In this document: piece by piece, positions 8,944 to 16,593 of the stretch | Layout: each line of letters starts with the position of its first letter | How positions within the stretch are numbered: position 1 is the first letter of the stretch | Source of the DNA: Clostridium_T sp040217795 | GTDB taxonomy: Bacteria; Bacillota; Clostridia; Clostridiales; Clostridiaceae | Reading direction: 5' to 3' | NCBI GenBank assembly: GCA_040217795.1 | Contig: JBEHWK010000002.1 | Coordinates: 1-64,000, forward strand | DNA: 64,000 bases | Translations under genes and position numbers: made by a program | The notes under the pieces: model-generated | Told to the model about the DNA's origin: nothing | What the model saw: only the letters and a program-made list of their open reading frames with translations | Databases searched by the model: none

Positions 8944-9932
8944 ATAAATCTCCTCCCTTCAAAAATATCTCTCGGATCTGCCTGGACTTTACACAGCCGT
9001 TTTACTTTGTGACCGGCAAATCGGGCAGTGCAGCTGCCGCATACCCCTTCTCCACAGCACATTTTCGAATTGTTGCAGCAAGACAATTTAACATTTTTTT
9101 CACCTATTTCATCTAAAAAGCGAATTACTTTGAATGTCAGAATATCTGCACCTCCGCAGTGTATCAGTTTTACAGCATCTTTATCAATGGAGTCCTTTAT
9201 AAGAGCTTTGCATTTTGCAGTCAGAGCTCCTGAATCAATCAATGGAATTTCTTCATAGGCCAGATTCATGCTGCAGAGAAGGTCATCAACATAAACTGTT
9301 TTATAAGGTGATTTATCAATAAGAATCCTGAGATTATTGCCGTTAGCTTTTAAAGCTTTAATTACTGGAATCATGGGAGCCATTCCTATGCCTTTTGAAA
9401 GTATAAGACAGTTGGTGTTTGAAGTGCCTTTTATGTTTTTTAAACCAAAGACGCCATTCCAATAGGGGCCTCTTATCACTAATTTATCTGACACCTCGGT
9501 GTTTAGAAGACGCTTTGTTTTAATTCCTCTTATCTCAATTAAAATAGAGGCTGTATTGTTTTTAATGTCGCAGTCCATTATGGATATTGGAACATCAAAA
9601 TAAAAATTCTCATCAGTCCTCAAAAATATAAAACTTCCTGGTGAAATTAAATCAAAAGCTAAGTCTTCAGGCAAATTAAATTTAATAAGCAAAAGGTTTT
9701 TCTCAAGTTTTATTGAATCTATTATTTTACAAGAATAGGTTTTTCTTCCCTCACGCGGTTTGGACCCATTAGCTACCCACCCTTGATATATACAGACTCC
9801 CTTCCAGTTCAGGCAATCGCAAAAACACTCTCCGGAAAGCTGGGAACAAATTAAGCATTCGTTTGAGTCAGCTAAGTGACAAGGGCAGTATTTACTTCCA
9901 CTATCTATACAATCTATTTTCTCGCCTTTCAT
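8940..9932 (-). CDS. PyrK/sulfide dehydrogenase-like FAD/NAD-binding Fe-S protein
   Basis: A 330-residue ferredoxin-reductase-type protein of the dihydroorotate dehydrogenase electron transfer (PyrK) superfamily. Nine cysteines fall within residues 8-47 (C8, 16, 18, 26, 29, 36, 38, 40, 47), an extension not found in ordinary PyrK. An FAD-binding beta barrel follows (about 65-155), then an NAD-binding domain (ILSKGIGMAPMIPVIKAL near 180) and a C-terminal [2Fe-2S] motif (CCNNSKMCCGEGVCGSC). It is the first gene of the pair with the flavoprotein at 7666-8943. No pyrD or other pyrimidine gene is nearby, so a pyrimidine role is unlikely. Its ATG has GGAGGTC-like sequence upstream. Confidence 0.75.
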   Translation of the reverse strand: MKGEKIDCIDSGSKYCPCHLADSNECLICSQLSGECFCDCLNWKGVCIYQGWVANGSKPREGRKTYSCKIIDSIKLEKNLLLIKFNLPEDLAFDLISPGSFIFLRTDENFYFDVPISIMDCDIKNNTASILIEIRGIKTKRLLNTEVSDKLVIRGPYWNGVFGLKNIKGTSNTNCLILSKGIGMAPMIPVIKALKANGNNLRILIDKSPYKTVYVDDLLCSMNLAYEEIPLIDSGALTAKCKALIKDSIDKDAVKLIHCGGADILTFKVIRFLDEIGEKNVKLSCCNNSKMCCGEGVCGSCTARFAGHKVKRLCKVQADPRDIFEGRRFI

Positions 9933-10017
9933 TTGACCTCCAAAAAGATTATTCTATTAATAGAGTATTACTGGATTTACTATTTGTTACAATAATATTA
10001 TATTCATTTTATATTGC

Positions 10018-10045
10018 TTGAAGAATATGTATATGATGTTATAAT
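10018..10045 (+). promoter_or_regulatory. Candidate sigma-A promoter for the gene at 10087
   Basis: TTGAAG (10018-10023), a 16-bp spacer and a consensus TATAAT (10040-10045) lie 42 bases before the start codon. Confidence 0.55.
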
Positions 10046-10086
10046 TAAGGTAGCAGTCTAACGAAATTATCTAGGAGGGGAAGAGA

Positions 10087-10581
10087 ATGGGTAAAAGAAC
10101 TGATAGTTACATGGATTATAAATCCGTGGTTAATGGTATATTTATTGAAAAGTTAAAGGAAATAGACATTGTTAATATGATTAACCAGGTAAAAGACAGC
10201 CTGGAGAACAGAAATGAGAAGCATAGATATGGAGTTTTGTGGGATAACAGACCTTTTTTAAGAATATCTCTTGATTATAATAAGGTGATTGACCTTTACA
10301 TACCTCATCCGGAAACTATTGTTTCTCTTAAGGATGCTTCAAAAGAAGAATTGGGAAATATAGTGTTTTTCAGATACAAAGACAGTATGTTTGGCACACA
10401 ATACTATAATAACACTTTTGATGTAATCTATAATGTTCCTTTGAAAGAACTTGTTTTTGAGGGTCCAAGAGGATACTTCAAAGCAAGTCTTAAGGAGAAT
10501 GGTTTATTGGAAAAGGGCTGCGATGATAAAGATTATATTTTATTCATTTTAAGTACTATATCAGATTATTACAATGTATAA
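10087..10581 (+). CDS. Unknown protein, 164 residues
   Basis: I do not recognise this family. The product is soluble, with no signal peptide or membrane segment, and has mixed alpha/beta character. It has a charged N-terminal half (about residues 1-60, with KLKEIDIVNMINQVKDSLENRNE) and a beta-rich second half containing YGVLWDNRPFLRISLDYNK and DLYIPHPETIVSLKD. It is a convincing gene: AGGAGGGG sits before the ATG, a promoter is close upstream, codon use matches the neighbours and a strong terminator follows. It is monocistronic and divergent from the redox pair. Confidence 0.8.
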   Translation: MGKRTDSYMDYKSVVNGIFIEKLKEIDIVNMINQVKDSLENRNEKHRYGVLWDNRPFLRISLDYNKVIDLYIPHPETIVSLKDASKEELGNIVFFRYKDSMFGTQYYNNTFDVIYNVPLKELVFEGPRGYFKASLKENGLLEKGCDDKDYILFILSTISDYYNV

Positions 10582-10600
10582 GTTGAGATGATACTGCAGG

Positions 10601-10643
10601 ATAATTCAGGGTTATATGATATTTGACCCTGAATTATTTTTTT
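10601..10643 (+). terminator. Intrinsic terminator after the 164-residue gene
   Basis: A perfect 12-bp stem (ATAATTCAGGGT at 10601-10612 with ACCCTGAATTAT at 10626-10637) ends in seven T. Confidence 0.9.
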
Positions 10644-10705
10644 GCATATATATTATTGGAAATGATAACAATAAATACGCCAATAATTTTATGGAGGTAG
10701 TACTA

Positions 10706-10846
10706 ATGGGGAAAAAGCACCAATTTAATCAGGAATTAAATATAGAAGCTTCAAAGAGAGTTGAAGAAAAAATAGAGGGTGATGTGGTTCGTAAAAGCAA
10801 CCCCAAATCAGCAGGTAAGGGTAATATGAAGTTTCTTAAAAAATAA
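10706..10846 (+). CDS. Small basic protein, 46 residues, unknown
   Basis: A short gene starting at an ATG eight bases after ATGGAGGT. The product is lysine-rich and probably unstructured or helical (MGKKHQFNQELNIEASKRVE at the start, then EEKIEGDVVRKS and GKGNMKFLKK). It lacks the SASP motifs of spore DNA-binding proteins. In-frame sequence further upstream runs back into the preceding terminator and is not used here. The gene is set off by terminators on both sides, which supports it being a separate unit. I do not recognise the family. Confidence 0.6.
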   Translation: MGKKHQFNQELNIEASKRVEEKIEGDVVRKSNPKSAGKGNMKFLKK

Positions 10847-10895
10847 AATGAAGGTGACTCATGGTTTAATTCTTAAACTTTGGGTCACCTTCATT
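10847..10895 (+). terminator. Long hairpin after the 46-residue gene
   Basis: AATGAAGGTGAC (10847-10858) pairs perfectly with GTCACCTTCATT (10884-10895), and GTTTAA/TTAAAC forms an inner stem. No T run follows, so it may act as a 3' end-stabilising hairpin rather than a classic terminator. It abuts repeat copy 1. Confidence 0.5.
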
Positions 10896-10896
10896 C

Positions 10897-11113
10897 TATA
10901 GAGAATAATTACGGAAACTTAACTTATGCATGTTGATTTCTTCGAGGGTTGAAAGAAGAAGCGGCATGTAAATATAATTCGTAAAACTCTTATATTGTGA
11001 GTTATAAAGCTTCACCGCTCTATAGGTTTGCCCCCCTGGAAGTTTTATCATGAAGAATATTTTAGAGTTTTTGAATTATATGCATAAGTTAATAGTTAAA
11101 GGTGGTTCTCTAA
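10897..11113 (-). repeat. Intergenic repeat element, copy 1 (inverted)
   Basis: About 217 bp, matching the copy at 25477-25687 over its full length when reverse-complemented and the copy at 57127-57342 more loosely. Ends are TATAGAGAA and TTCTCTAA (inverted repeats), with a subterminal inverted TTAACTTATGCAT near both ends. It lies between two converging genes and its outer end supplies the stop codon of the PadR-type gene (TAG, 11110-11112). It has no open reading frame of its own. Confidence 0.85.
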
Positions 11114-11493
11114 GTCAGCATTTTAATCATTATATCCAAGGTGGATTTGGTCTTGGTGAGGTTATCAACATAATCTGAAATATGACTTTTATAATATTGT
11201 ATGCCTGAATCTGTAATGGAATATACCTTTTTGCTTCTTTTATTCAGGAATTCATCACCTAACCATTTTGAATTTACATAGCCCATATTTTCAAGATAGT
11301 AAAGAGTATCGTAAACTGTGGAGGAAGATACCGGAAAAGGGAGATCTGCACTGGAAAATCTGCTTTTGAATTCCTCCAGAACTATGTTTCCGTAAATTGT
11401 ATTGCCTTTATAAAGTTCCCCTAGAATATAAAACATGTAAAGCTGCTTGGTATTTACCGAATTTCTTGGAGCTATCAATCTGTTTCTGCCCAT
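11110..11493 (-). CDS. PadR family transcriptional regulator
   Basis: A 127-residue winged-helix repressor of the PadR type. It begins with a conserved helix run (TKQLYMFYILGELYKGNTIYG), then a recognition region (PVSSSTVYDTLYYLENMGYV) and a wing ending in KKVYSITDSGIQYYKSHI. The C-terminal helix for dimerisation is short. The start chosen is the ATG at 11491-11493, six bases after AGAGGTG; an in-frame GTG lies three codons earlier within that ribosome site. The last codons fall in repeat copy 1. The target and ligand are unknown, since no transporter or detoxification gene adjoins it. A palindrome overlapping its own promoter suggests autoregulation. Confidence 0.8.
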   Translation of the reverse strand: MGRNRLIAPRNSVNTKQLYMFYILGELYKGNTIYGNIVLEEFKSRFSSADLPFPVSSSTVYDTLYYLENMGYVNSKWLGDEFLNKRSKKVYSITDSGIQYYKSHISDYVDNLTKTKSTLDIMIKMLT

Positions 11494-11513
11494 TACTATC
11501 ACCTCTTAATCAA

Positions 11514-11546
11514 ATTATACTCTAAGGTAACTTACTCGTAAATGAG
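11514..11546 (-). promoter_or_regulatory. PadR gene promoter with overlapping palindrome
   Basis: On the minus strand TTTACG (11537-11542) and TATAAT (11514-11519) are separated by 17 bases. CTCGTAAATGAG (11535-11546), an imperfect palindrome, covers the -35 box and is a candidate operator. Confidence 0.45.
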
Positions 11547-11698
11547 CATAATAAATAAATTTAAATTCCAAAATAGCAATAATCTTTTATATGAATAAAC
11601 TATATTAAACAGTAAGTCAAACAACTTATATTCAGATCTCCAATTGGATACATCAAGGTTAAAAACGTGGAAAATCAAAAATAATTCAAAAGGAGAGT

Positions 11699-11737
11699 AT
11701 GGTTAAGTTTGTCTATGTTTTCTTAACCAGTAAATAA
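11699..11737 (+). CDS. Possible 12-codon leader peptide
   Basis: An ATG directly behind AAAAGGAGAGT opens a 12-codon frame (MVKFVYVFLTSK) that stops one base before the ATG of the Cys-rich gene. The best ribosome site in the region thus belongs to this tiny frame rather than to the larger gene. GGTTAAG (11701-11707) and CTTAACC (11722-11728) form a stem across it. It may couple translation of the next gene, or be accidental. Confidence 0.35.
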   Translation: MVKFVYVFLTSK

Positions 11738-11738
11738 T

Positions 11739-11936
11739 ATGTCCAGAAAGAAATGTTGCTGTTGTAACAGCTGCAATTGTATTGATAGGGGAAGCAGATG
11801 CCACCAGAACTTTTGTTGTGGAAACAACAATGGTTGTAACGGCCTTGGCTTTAATGGATTTGGTTGTAACGGCTTTAATGATTTTGGATTGATTTGGCTT
11901 TTACTGTTGAGTCAGAGGAGATTTTTTGACTGCTAG
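11739..11936 (+). CDS. Cys/Gly/Asn-rich small protein, spore-coat-like
   Basis: A 65-residue protein with twelve cysteines, beginning with four in a row (MSRKKCCCCNSCNC), then a Gly/Asn/Phe repeat (GCNGLGFNGFGCNGFNDFG) and a short hydrophobic tail (LIWLLLL). The DNA of the middle part repeats with a 30-base period (GGTTGTAACGGC at 11832 and at 11862). The overall design recalls small YjcZ-type or Cys-rich spore coat proteins, but no known family was identified. A terminator follows. No good ribosome site sits just before the ATG; translation may be coupled to the leader frame at 11699. It could also be a metal-binding protein. Confidence 0.55.
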   Translation: MSRKKCCCCNSCNCIDRGSRCHQNFCCGNNNGCNGLGFNGFGCNGFNDFGLIWLLLLSQRRFFDC

Positions 11937-11943
11937 TATTAAC

Positions 11944-11974
11944 AGCCACCCTTACCAGGGTGGCTATAATTTTT
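11944..11974 (+). terminator. Terminator between the Cys-rich gene and the Nfo-like gene
   Basis: AGCCACCCT (11944-11952) and AGGGTGGCT (11957-11965) form a perfect 9-bp stem with a TACC loop, followed by ATAATTTTT. Confidence 0.85.
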
Positions 11975-11978
11975 CATT

Positions 11979-12794
11979 CTAACTATTGAAATATGTTTCT
12001 TTTAATAAAAGTGCATCGTTTTCCAGAATTGGGCTTTCGCATATGACGCAGCCCTTAACATTATAATCGGCAAGCGCTTTTATACACTCTTTATATTTAA
12101 AGTCACTCTCAAGAAGCGGCAAGTGGTTTCTCTCGCCTTTGGAAGTGTAGTTTATGCCAGATATATGTATATGCATATCCTTTAGAGCCATCTCACCTAA
12201 ATTATCTCCTATATAATCGAGGATTCTTGCAAAATCCGAATAGTTTTTCAGTGATCCCCCTTCTCTTGCGTGAATATGTGAGAAATCGATGCATAAATTA
12301 CAGTTAGGTATTTCTTTTGCTATGTTTGTCAACTCTATTAAATCACCAAACTGTGTTGCTTTGCCTGTAGTCTCCAGTCTGTAGCATACATTTCCCGCAG
12401 GGAGGTCATTTAATTGAGCTTTAATTTTATCTAAGGTTTCTTCCTTTGAAGAATCCAGGTAGTAACCGGCGTGGAAAACCAGACTTCTTCCTCCCACGGA
12501 CTCCAGGGCTTCTGAACCTTTAATTATACGTTCTTTTGACTTTTCTATCTTTTCCTCTTCTTTAGAATTTAAATTTATATAATAAGAACCATGGGCAGAT
12601 AAATACATACCCGTCTTATTCTTCATATTTAAAATCTTATCTTTATTTTTTGCAGTAACATTAACTGAGCGGACAAAAGGAAGTTCCATTGCATCTAAGC
12701 CCAAAAAATTCAGATATTCTATTCCGCTGCAATAATCGAATTTTTCCCCTTTTCCCAGTGGAATTCCTGAGATACCAAAAAGTAGTTTATCCAT
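11979..12794 (-). CDS. nfo: AP endonuclease family 2 (endonuclease IV-like)
   Basis: A 271-residue TIM-barrel protein of the endonuclease IV/xylose isomerase-like superfamily. Endonuclease IV cuts DNA at abasic sites in base-excision repair. The expected metal ligands can be matched: SAHGSYYINL, VFHAGYY, RLETTG, CIDFSHIHARE, MHIHISG, RNHLPLLE and CESP. It is a little shorter than E. coli Nfo (285), and some loops differ, so a related sugar-phosphate isomerase cannot be excluded. The start is the ATG at 12792-12794, six bases after AAAGGTG; an in-frame GTG lies inside that ribosome site. It is monocistronic and divergent from the pseudouridine synthase gene. Confidence 0.75.
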   Translation of the reverse strand: MDKLLFGISGIPLGKGEKFDYCSGIEYLNFLGLDAMELPFVRSVNVTAKNKDKILNMKNKTGMYLSAHGSYYINLNSKEEEKIEKSKERIIKGSEALESVGGRSLVFHAGYYLDSSKEETLDKIKAQLNDLPAGNVCYRLETTGKATQFGDLIELTNIAKEIPNCNLCIDFSHIHAREGGSLKNYSDFARILDYIGDNLGEMALKDMHIHISGINYTSKGERNHLPLLESDFKYKECIKALADYNVKGCVICESPILENDALLLKETYFNS

Positions 12795-12941
12795 ACGTAT
12801 CACCTTTCAAAATATATTATTAATGTAGTATAACAAAATTAAAAAAAATCATCAATAAAATAAAGAACAATATGAATTTGATTTTTCTTTACATAATAAT
12901 TATAATTTACTAAGAATGAAGGATTGGAAATAGGTGATTAA

Positions 12942-13652
12942 ATGGAAGAAAGATTGCAAAAATATATGGCCAGATGTGGAGTTGCTTCAAGAAGAAAGTG
13001 TGAAGAGTTAATATTAAAAGGACAGGTCAGAGTGAATGGGGAGGTTGTTACAGAACTTGGCACCAAAATTAATACAGAAAATGACCAGGTTAAATTTAAT
13101 GGAAAAGTAATTACCCTTGAAGAAAATAAAAGATATATAATGATCAATAAACCTGTGGGAATAATATGTTCTGTCAAAGATGAAAAGGGAAGAAAAACAG
13201 TTATAGATATGGTGGATGTTCCTGAAAGGATTTATCCTATAGGAAGACTGGATTATGATTCATCAGGACTGCTCCTCCTTACTAATGACGGGGAAATTTA
13301 CAATAAGATAATACATCCGCGAAAAGAGATATATAAAACATATATTGTAAAGGTTAAAGGCGTTTTCAGCCCCTCAGAATTAGAAAACTTCAGGAATGGT
13401 GTGGATATCGGAGGGTATATCACCGCAAAAGCAGGTATCAGGGTAATCGGAAACGACAAGACCAGCACCAAGGTGGAAATCAAGATACATGAAGGTAAAA
13501 ACAGGCAGATAAGAAGAATGTGTTCAGCTTTAAACCATGAAGTTATTTCCCTCAAAAGGGTTTCCATAGGAGAGATAAATGTTGGGGATCTGGAGCCGGG
13601 AAACTGGAGAGAACTGAACCAGGATGAAATAAAGTATTTAAAATCCCTTTAG
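12942..13652 (+). CDS. rluB: RsuA/RluB family pseudouridine synthase
   Basis: A 236-residue rRNA pseudouridine synthase. An N-terminal S4 RNA-binding domain (MEERLQKYMARCGVASRRKC, to about residue 60) precedes the catalytic domain. The catalytic aspartate lies in GRLDYDSSGLLLLTNDGE near residue 105, and the family's C-terminal motif KIHEGKNRQIRRMC is present. The size fits RluB of Firmicutes, which modifies helix 89 of 23S rRNA, but RsuA-type specificity for 16S rRNA cannot be ruled out. It lies 13 bases upstream of mnmM, so the two RNA-modifying genes probably form an operon. Confidence 0.9.
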   Translation: MEERLQKYMARCGVASRRKCEELILKGQVRVNGEVVTELGTKINTENDQVKFNGKVITLEENKRYIMINKPVGIICSVKDEKGRKTVIDMVDVPERIYPIGRLDYDSSGLLLLTNDGEIYNKIIHPRKEIYKTYIVKVKGVFSPSELENFRNGVDIGGYITAKAGIRVIGNDKTSTKVEIKIHEGKNRQIRRMCSALNHEVISLKRVSIGEINVGDLEPGNWRELNQDEIKYLKSL

Positions 13653-13665
13653 AAAGGAAAAGATT

Positions 13666-14214
13666 ATGTATAAGTTGGCAAAAGATATAAGCTTCATAGC
13701 TCATGATATTATAAGTAAATATGTTGATACAAAAAATATTGCCATAGATTGTACCTTAGGTAATGGTTATGATACAGATTTTTTATCTGAGCATTTTAAA
13801 AGGGTGATATCTTTTGATATTCAGGAGGAAGCTGTAGAAAAATACAAATCAAAGAATAAGTCCAATGTTGAATTGGTTTTAGATTCCCATGATAAGCTTG
13901 AGCATTATATTAAGGAGAAAGCAGACTGCATTTTATATAATTTAGGCTTTTTGCCAGGGGGAGATAAGAAAATTACTACAATGGCAGATTCAACCAAAGC
14001 ATCTATAGTTCAGGGTTTGGAGTTATTGGTGACGGGAGGAATAATGCTTATTAATATTTATACTGGACATAATGAAGGACAAAAAGAAAAAACTTGCATT
14101 TTGAATTTGACAGAAAAATTGCCTAAAAATAAATACGGAGTTGTGAAATTTGAGTATGTAAATCGTAACGGCAATGCCCCACTGCTGATATGCATTGAAA
14201 AGAACCAAATTTGA
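13666..14214 (+). CDS. mnmM: tRNA mnm5(s2)U34 methyltransferase (YtqB type)
   Basis: A 182-residue class I SAM-dependent methyltransferase of the YtqB family. In Bacillus this enzyme (MnmM) methylates nm5U34 to mnm5U34 in the tRNA wobble position. The SAM-binding loop is DCTLGNGYDTDFL (about residues 28-40) and the family signature YNLGFLPGGDKKITT lies near residue 92. It ends with NAPLLICIEK. The gene is 13 bases past the pseudouridine synthase gene, with AAAGGAAAAG upstream. The 2-thiolation of the same uridine would come from mnmA at 56020, elsewhere in this window. Confidence 0.85.
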   Translation: MYKLAKDISFIAHDIISKYVDTKNIAIDCTLGNGYDTDFLSEHFKRVISFDIQEEAVEKYKSKNKSNVELVLDSHDKLEHYIKEKADCILYNLGFLPGGDKKITTMADSTKASIVQGLELLVTGGIMLINIYTGHNEGQKEKTCILNLTEKLPKNKYGVVKFEYVNRNGNAPLLICIEKNQI

Positions 14215-14298
14215 CAATTATACGTTGATGGTATAAAGTTATAATGTTAAAATGAAATTATACTATAATTAAATTGCAAAAAGATAGGAGAAGGGGTA

Positions 14299-15201
14299 AT
14301 GGATTATTTCCAAGAGAAGCTAGAGACCAATCAGGATTTAATGAGAATTATTCAAATAAAATTTCCAAGGTTAAGCAAAGGGCAAAAGTTAATTGCAGAA
14401 TACATACTAAAAAATTATGATAAAGCTGCTTTTATGACGGCAGCAAAATTAGGTGTTTCAGTAGGAGTTTCAGAATCGACTGTAGTAAGATTCGCAAATG
14501 AACTCGGATTTAGCGGATACCCTAAGCTTCAAAAAGAATTACAGGAACTGATAAAGAACAAGCTCACAACCGTCCAGAGGTTAGAACTTACGAATGATTA
14601 TATTTCTGAAGAAAATGCCTTAAAAGGTGTACTAAAAGCAGATATAGAAAATATCAGAGCCACATTGGAGAAGATTAATCATAAGACTTTTGAGGAAGTT
14701 GTAAAATCAATATTTAATGCTAAGAAAATTTACATTATCGGACTTAGAAGTTCCACTGCCTTAGCTGAATTCCTTGGATTTTACCTGAATTTAATCTTAG
14801 ATAACGTAAATATAGTAGCATACGGAATTTCAGATATTTTTGAACAGATGATAAATGTCGGAGAAGGGGATCTGGTTATTGGGATAGGATTTCCCAGGTA
14901 TGCAGCTAAAACAATAGATGCGTTATCTTTTGCACAGAGCAGAAATGCAAAAGTGGTAGCTATTACGGATTCATTGTTGTCTCCTTTAGCAACTGAAGCT
15001 GATTACAGTTTAATTGTACAAAGCAATATGGCTAGTTTTGTGGATTCACTTGTTGCACCGCTTTCAGTCATTAATGCATTGATCATAGCTGTGGGAATGA
15101 GGGAAAAACAAAAAATAGCAAATACCTTTAATGACTTGGAGGCTATTTGGAAAGAATACAATGTGTATTCATATAACAGGGGAAAAATATTAGAGGAATA
15201 A
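14299..15201 (+). CDS. MurR/RpiR family regulator (HTH and SIS domains)
   Basis: A 300-residue transcription factor with an N-terminal RpiR-type helix-turn-helix (about residues 18-90, with LGVSVGVSESTVVRFANELGFSGYPKLQKEL) and a C-terminal SIS domain (about 140-270, with IYIIGLRSSTALAEFLGFYL and AKVVAITDSLLSPLA) that would bind a phosphosugar. An AGGAGAAGGGG site precedes the ATG. No sugar-use genes are next to it; the downstream gene is an HI0933-type flavoprotein about 100 bases away. The regulon and ligand are therefore unknown. Confidence 0.88.
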   Translation: MDYFQEKLETNQDLMRIIQIKFPRLSKGQKLIAEYILKNYDKAAFMTAAKLGVSVGVSESTVVRFANELGFSGYPKLQKELQELIKNKLTTVQRLELTNDYISEENALKGVLKADIENIRATLEKINHKTFEEVVKSIFNAKKIYIIGLRSSTALAEFLGFYLNLILDNVNIVAYGISDIFEQMINVGEGDLVIGIGFPRYAAKTIDALSFAQSRNAKVVAITDSLLSPLATEADYSLIVQSNMASFVDSLVAPLSVINALIIAVGMREKQKIANTFNDLEAIWKEYNVYSYNRGKILEE

Positions 15202-15300
15202 TGATTTAAGGCGCGTGAAGATTCTTATCATACAATGAACCGGGAAGAATTTTTACCCGCCTTTTCTGATGTTTTAACAATGATAAAGAGGTGGTAGAAT

Positions 15301-16527
15301 TTGAAAAAGGTTATTATTATTGGCGGAGGTCCAGCAGGAATGATGGCAGCAATCGCTTCAGCAAAAAAAGGGAATAAGGTTATTTTGCTTGAAGGCAATG
15401 ACAGGCTGGGCAAAAAACTTTTCATTACAGGTAAAGGGCGCTGCAATGTAACAAATGCAAAGGATATTTCAGAATTTTTTGAGTATATTCCAGGAAACCC
15501 ATATTTTTTATATAGCGCTCTTTATACTTATACAAATCAGGACGTTATGAGTTTTTTTGAAAAAAATAATGTAAAATTAAAGGTGGAGAGGGGAGACCGG
15601 GTTTTCCCTTTATCAGATAAAAGCTCAGATATCATTAAAGGATTGGAAAGCAAGCTTTTGGAGTCAGGTGTAAAAATATATTTTAAGGCAAAGGTAAAGG
15701 ATATAATACTGAAGGACGGCCTGGCTGAAGCAGCAGTGCTGGAAAATGGAGAAAAAATATCCGGGGATCATTTTGTTCTTGCAACGGGAGGTAAGTCCTA
15801 TCCGCTTACAGGATCAAGGGGAGACGGGCATAGAATTGCCAAAAAACTTGGTCATACAATTACAGAATTAAAACCGTCACTTGTTCCTGTTGAGGTCAAG
15901 GAATCCTGGGTAACTGATCTTATGGGATTGAGCCTGAAGAATGTTCAGCTGAAATTGACAGGTTCTCAAAATAAGAAAGTTTATTATAAGGAACAGGGAG
16001 AAATGTTATTTACCCATTTTGGAGTTTCAGGACCATTGGTTTTAAGTGCATCAAGATTTATAAGTGAAAGTAATCCTATGGAGATATCAATAAACTTAAA
16101 ACCTGCATTAGATGCTTCAGAGCTGGATAAAAGAATACAAAAGGATTTTCAAAAATATTTAAACAAGGATTTTAAAAATTCATTGGATGAATTGCTGCCC
16201 AAAAAGCTTATACCGGTTATAATTGCACTTTCAGGAATCGATGAGAACAAAAAGGTGAATTCAATAACTAAGGATGAAAGAAAAAAGCTTGTGGAAACTA
16301 TTCATAACCTGACATTTTCCGTAAAGGGTCTGAGACCTATAGATGAAGCAATAGTGACCTCAGGAGGAATCAGCACTAAAGAAATAGATCCTTCAACAAT
16401 GATATCCAAAGTAGTTCCTAATGTTTCCTTTGCAGGGGAGTTAATAGATGTTGACGCTTTTACCGGGGGTTATAATGTGCAGATAGCTTTGTCCACTGGA
16501 TATCTTGCAGGAAACTCAATTAATTAA
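15301..16527 (+). CDS. HI0933-family NAD(P)/FAD-dependent oxidoreductase
   Basis: A 408-residue flavoprotein of the HI0933/YhiN/YtfP family. It has a Rossmann FAD-binding N-terminus (VIIIGGGPAGMMAAIASAKKG), the family signature GKKLFITGKGRCNVTNA (about residues 38-54), GGKSYPLTGSRGDGHRIA in the middle and FAGELIDVDAFTGGYNVQIALSTGYLAG at the C-terminus. The physiological reaction of the family is not settled. Translation begins at TTG with GAGGTGG upstream. It lies ahead of cmk and ispH-S1 on the same strand with a short gap, so co-transcription is likely; this neighbourhood is common in Clostridia. Confidence 0.88.
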   Translation: MKKVIIIGGGPAGMMAAIASAKKGNKVILLEGNDRLGKKLFITGKGRCNVTNAKDISEFFEYIPGNPYFLYSALYTYTNQDVMSFFEKNNVKLKVERGDRVFPLSDKSSDIIKGLESKLLESGVKIYFKAKVKDIILKDGLAEAAVLENGEKISGDHFVLATGGKSYPLTGSRGDGHRIAKKLGHTITELKPSLVPVEVKESWVTDLMGLSLKNVQLKLTGSQNKKVYYKEQGEMLFTHFGVSGPLVLSASRFISESNPMEISINLKPALDASELDKRIQKDFQKYLNKDFKNSLDELLPKKLIPVIIALSGIDENKKVNSITKDERKKLVETIHNLTFSVKGLRPIDEAIVTSGGISTKEIDPSTMISKVVPNVSFAGELIDVDAFTGGYNVQIALSTGYLAGNSIN

Positions 16528-16593
16528 TTTATTTTTATTTCTAATATGATATAATAGAAATTGTTAAATTATTTAAAGAAAGGAAGTTTAAGT

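Noticed and set aside
10616..10705. Longer N-terminus for the 46-residue gene
   Set aside because: It would start inside the terminator of the preceding gene. The ATG at 10706 has its own strong ribosome site.
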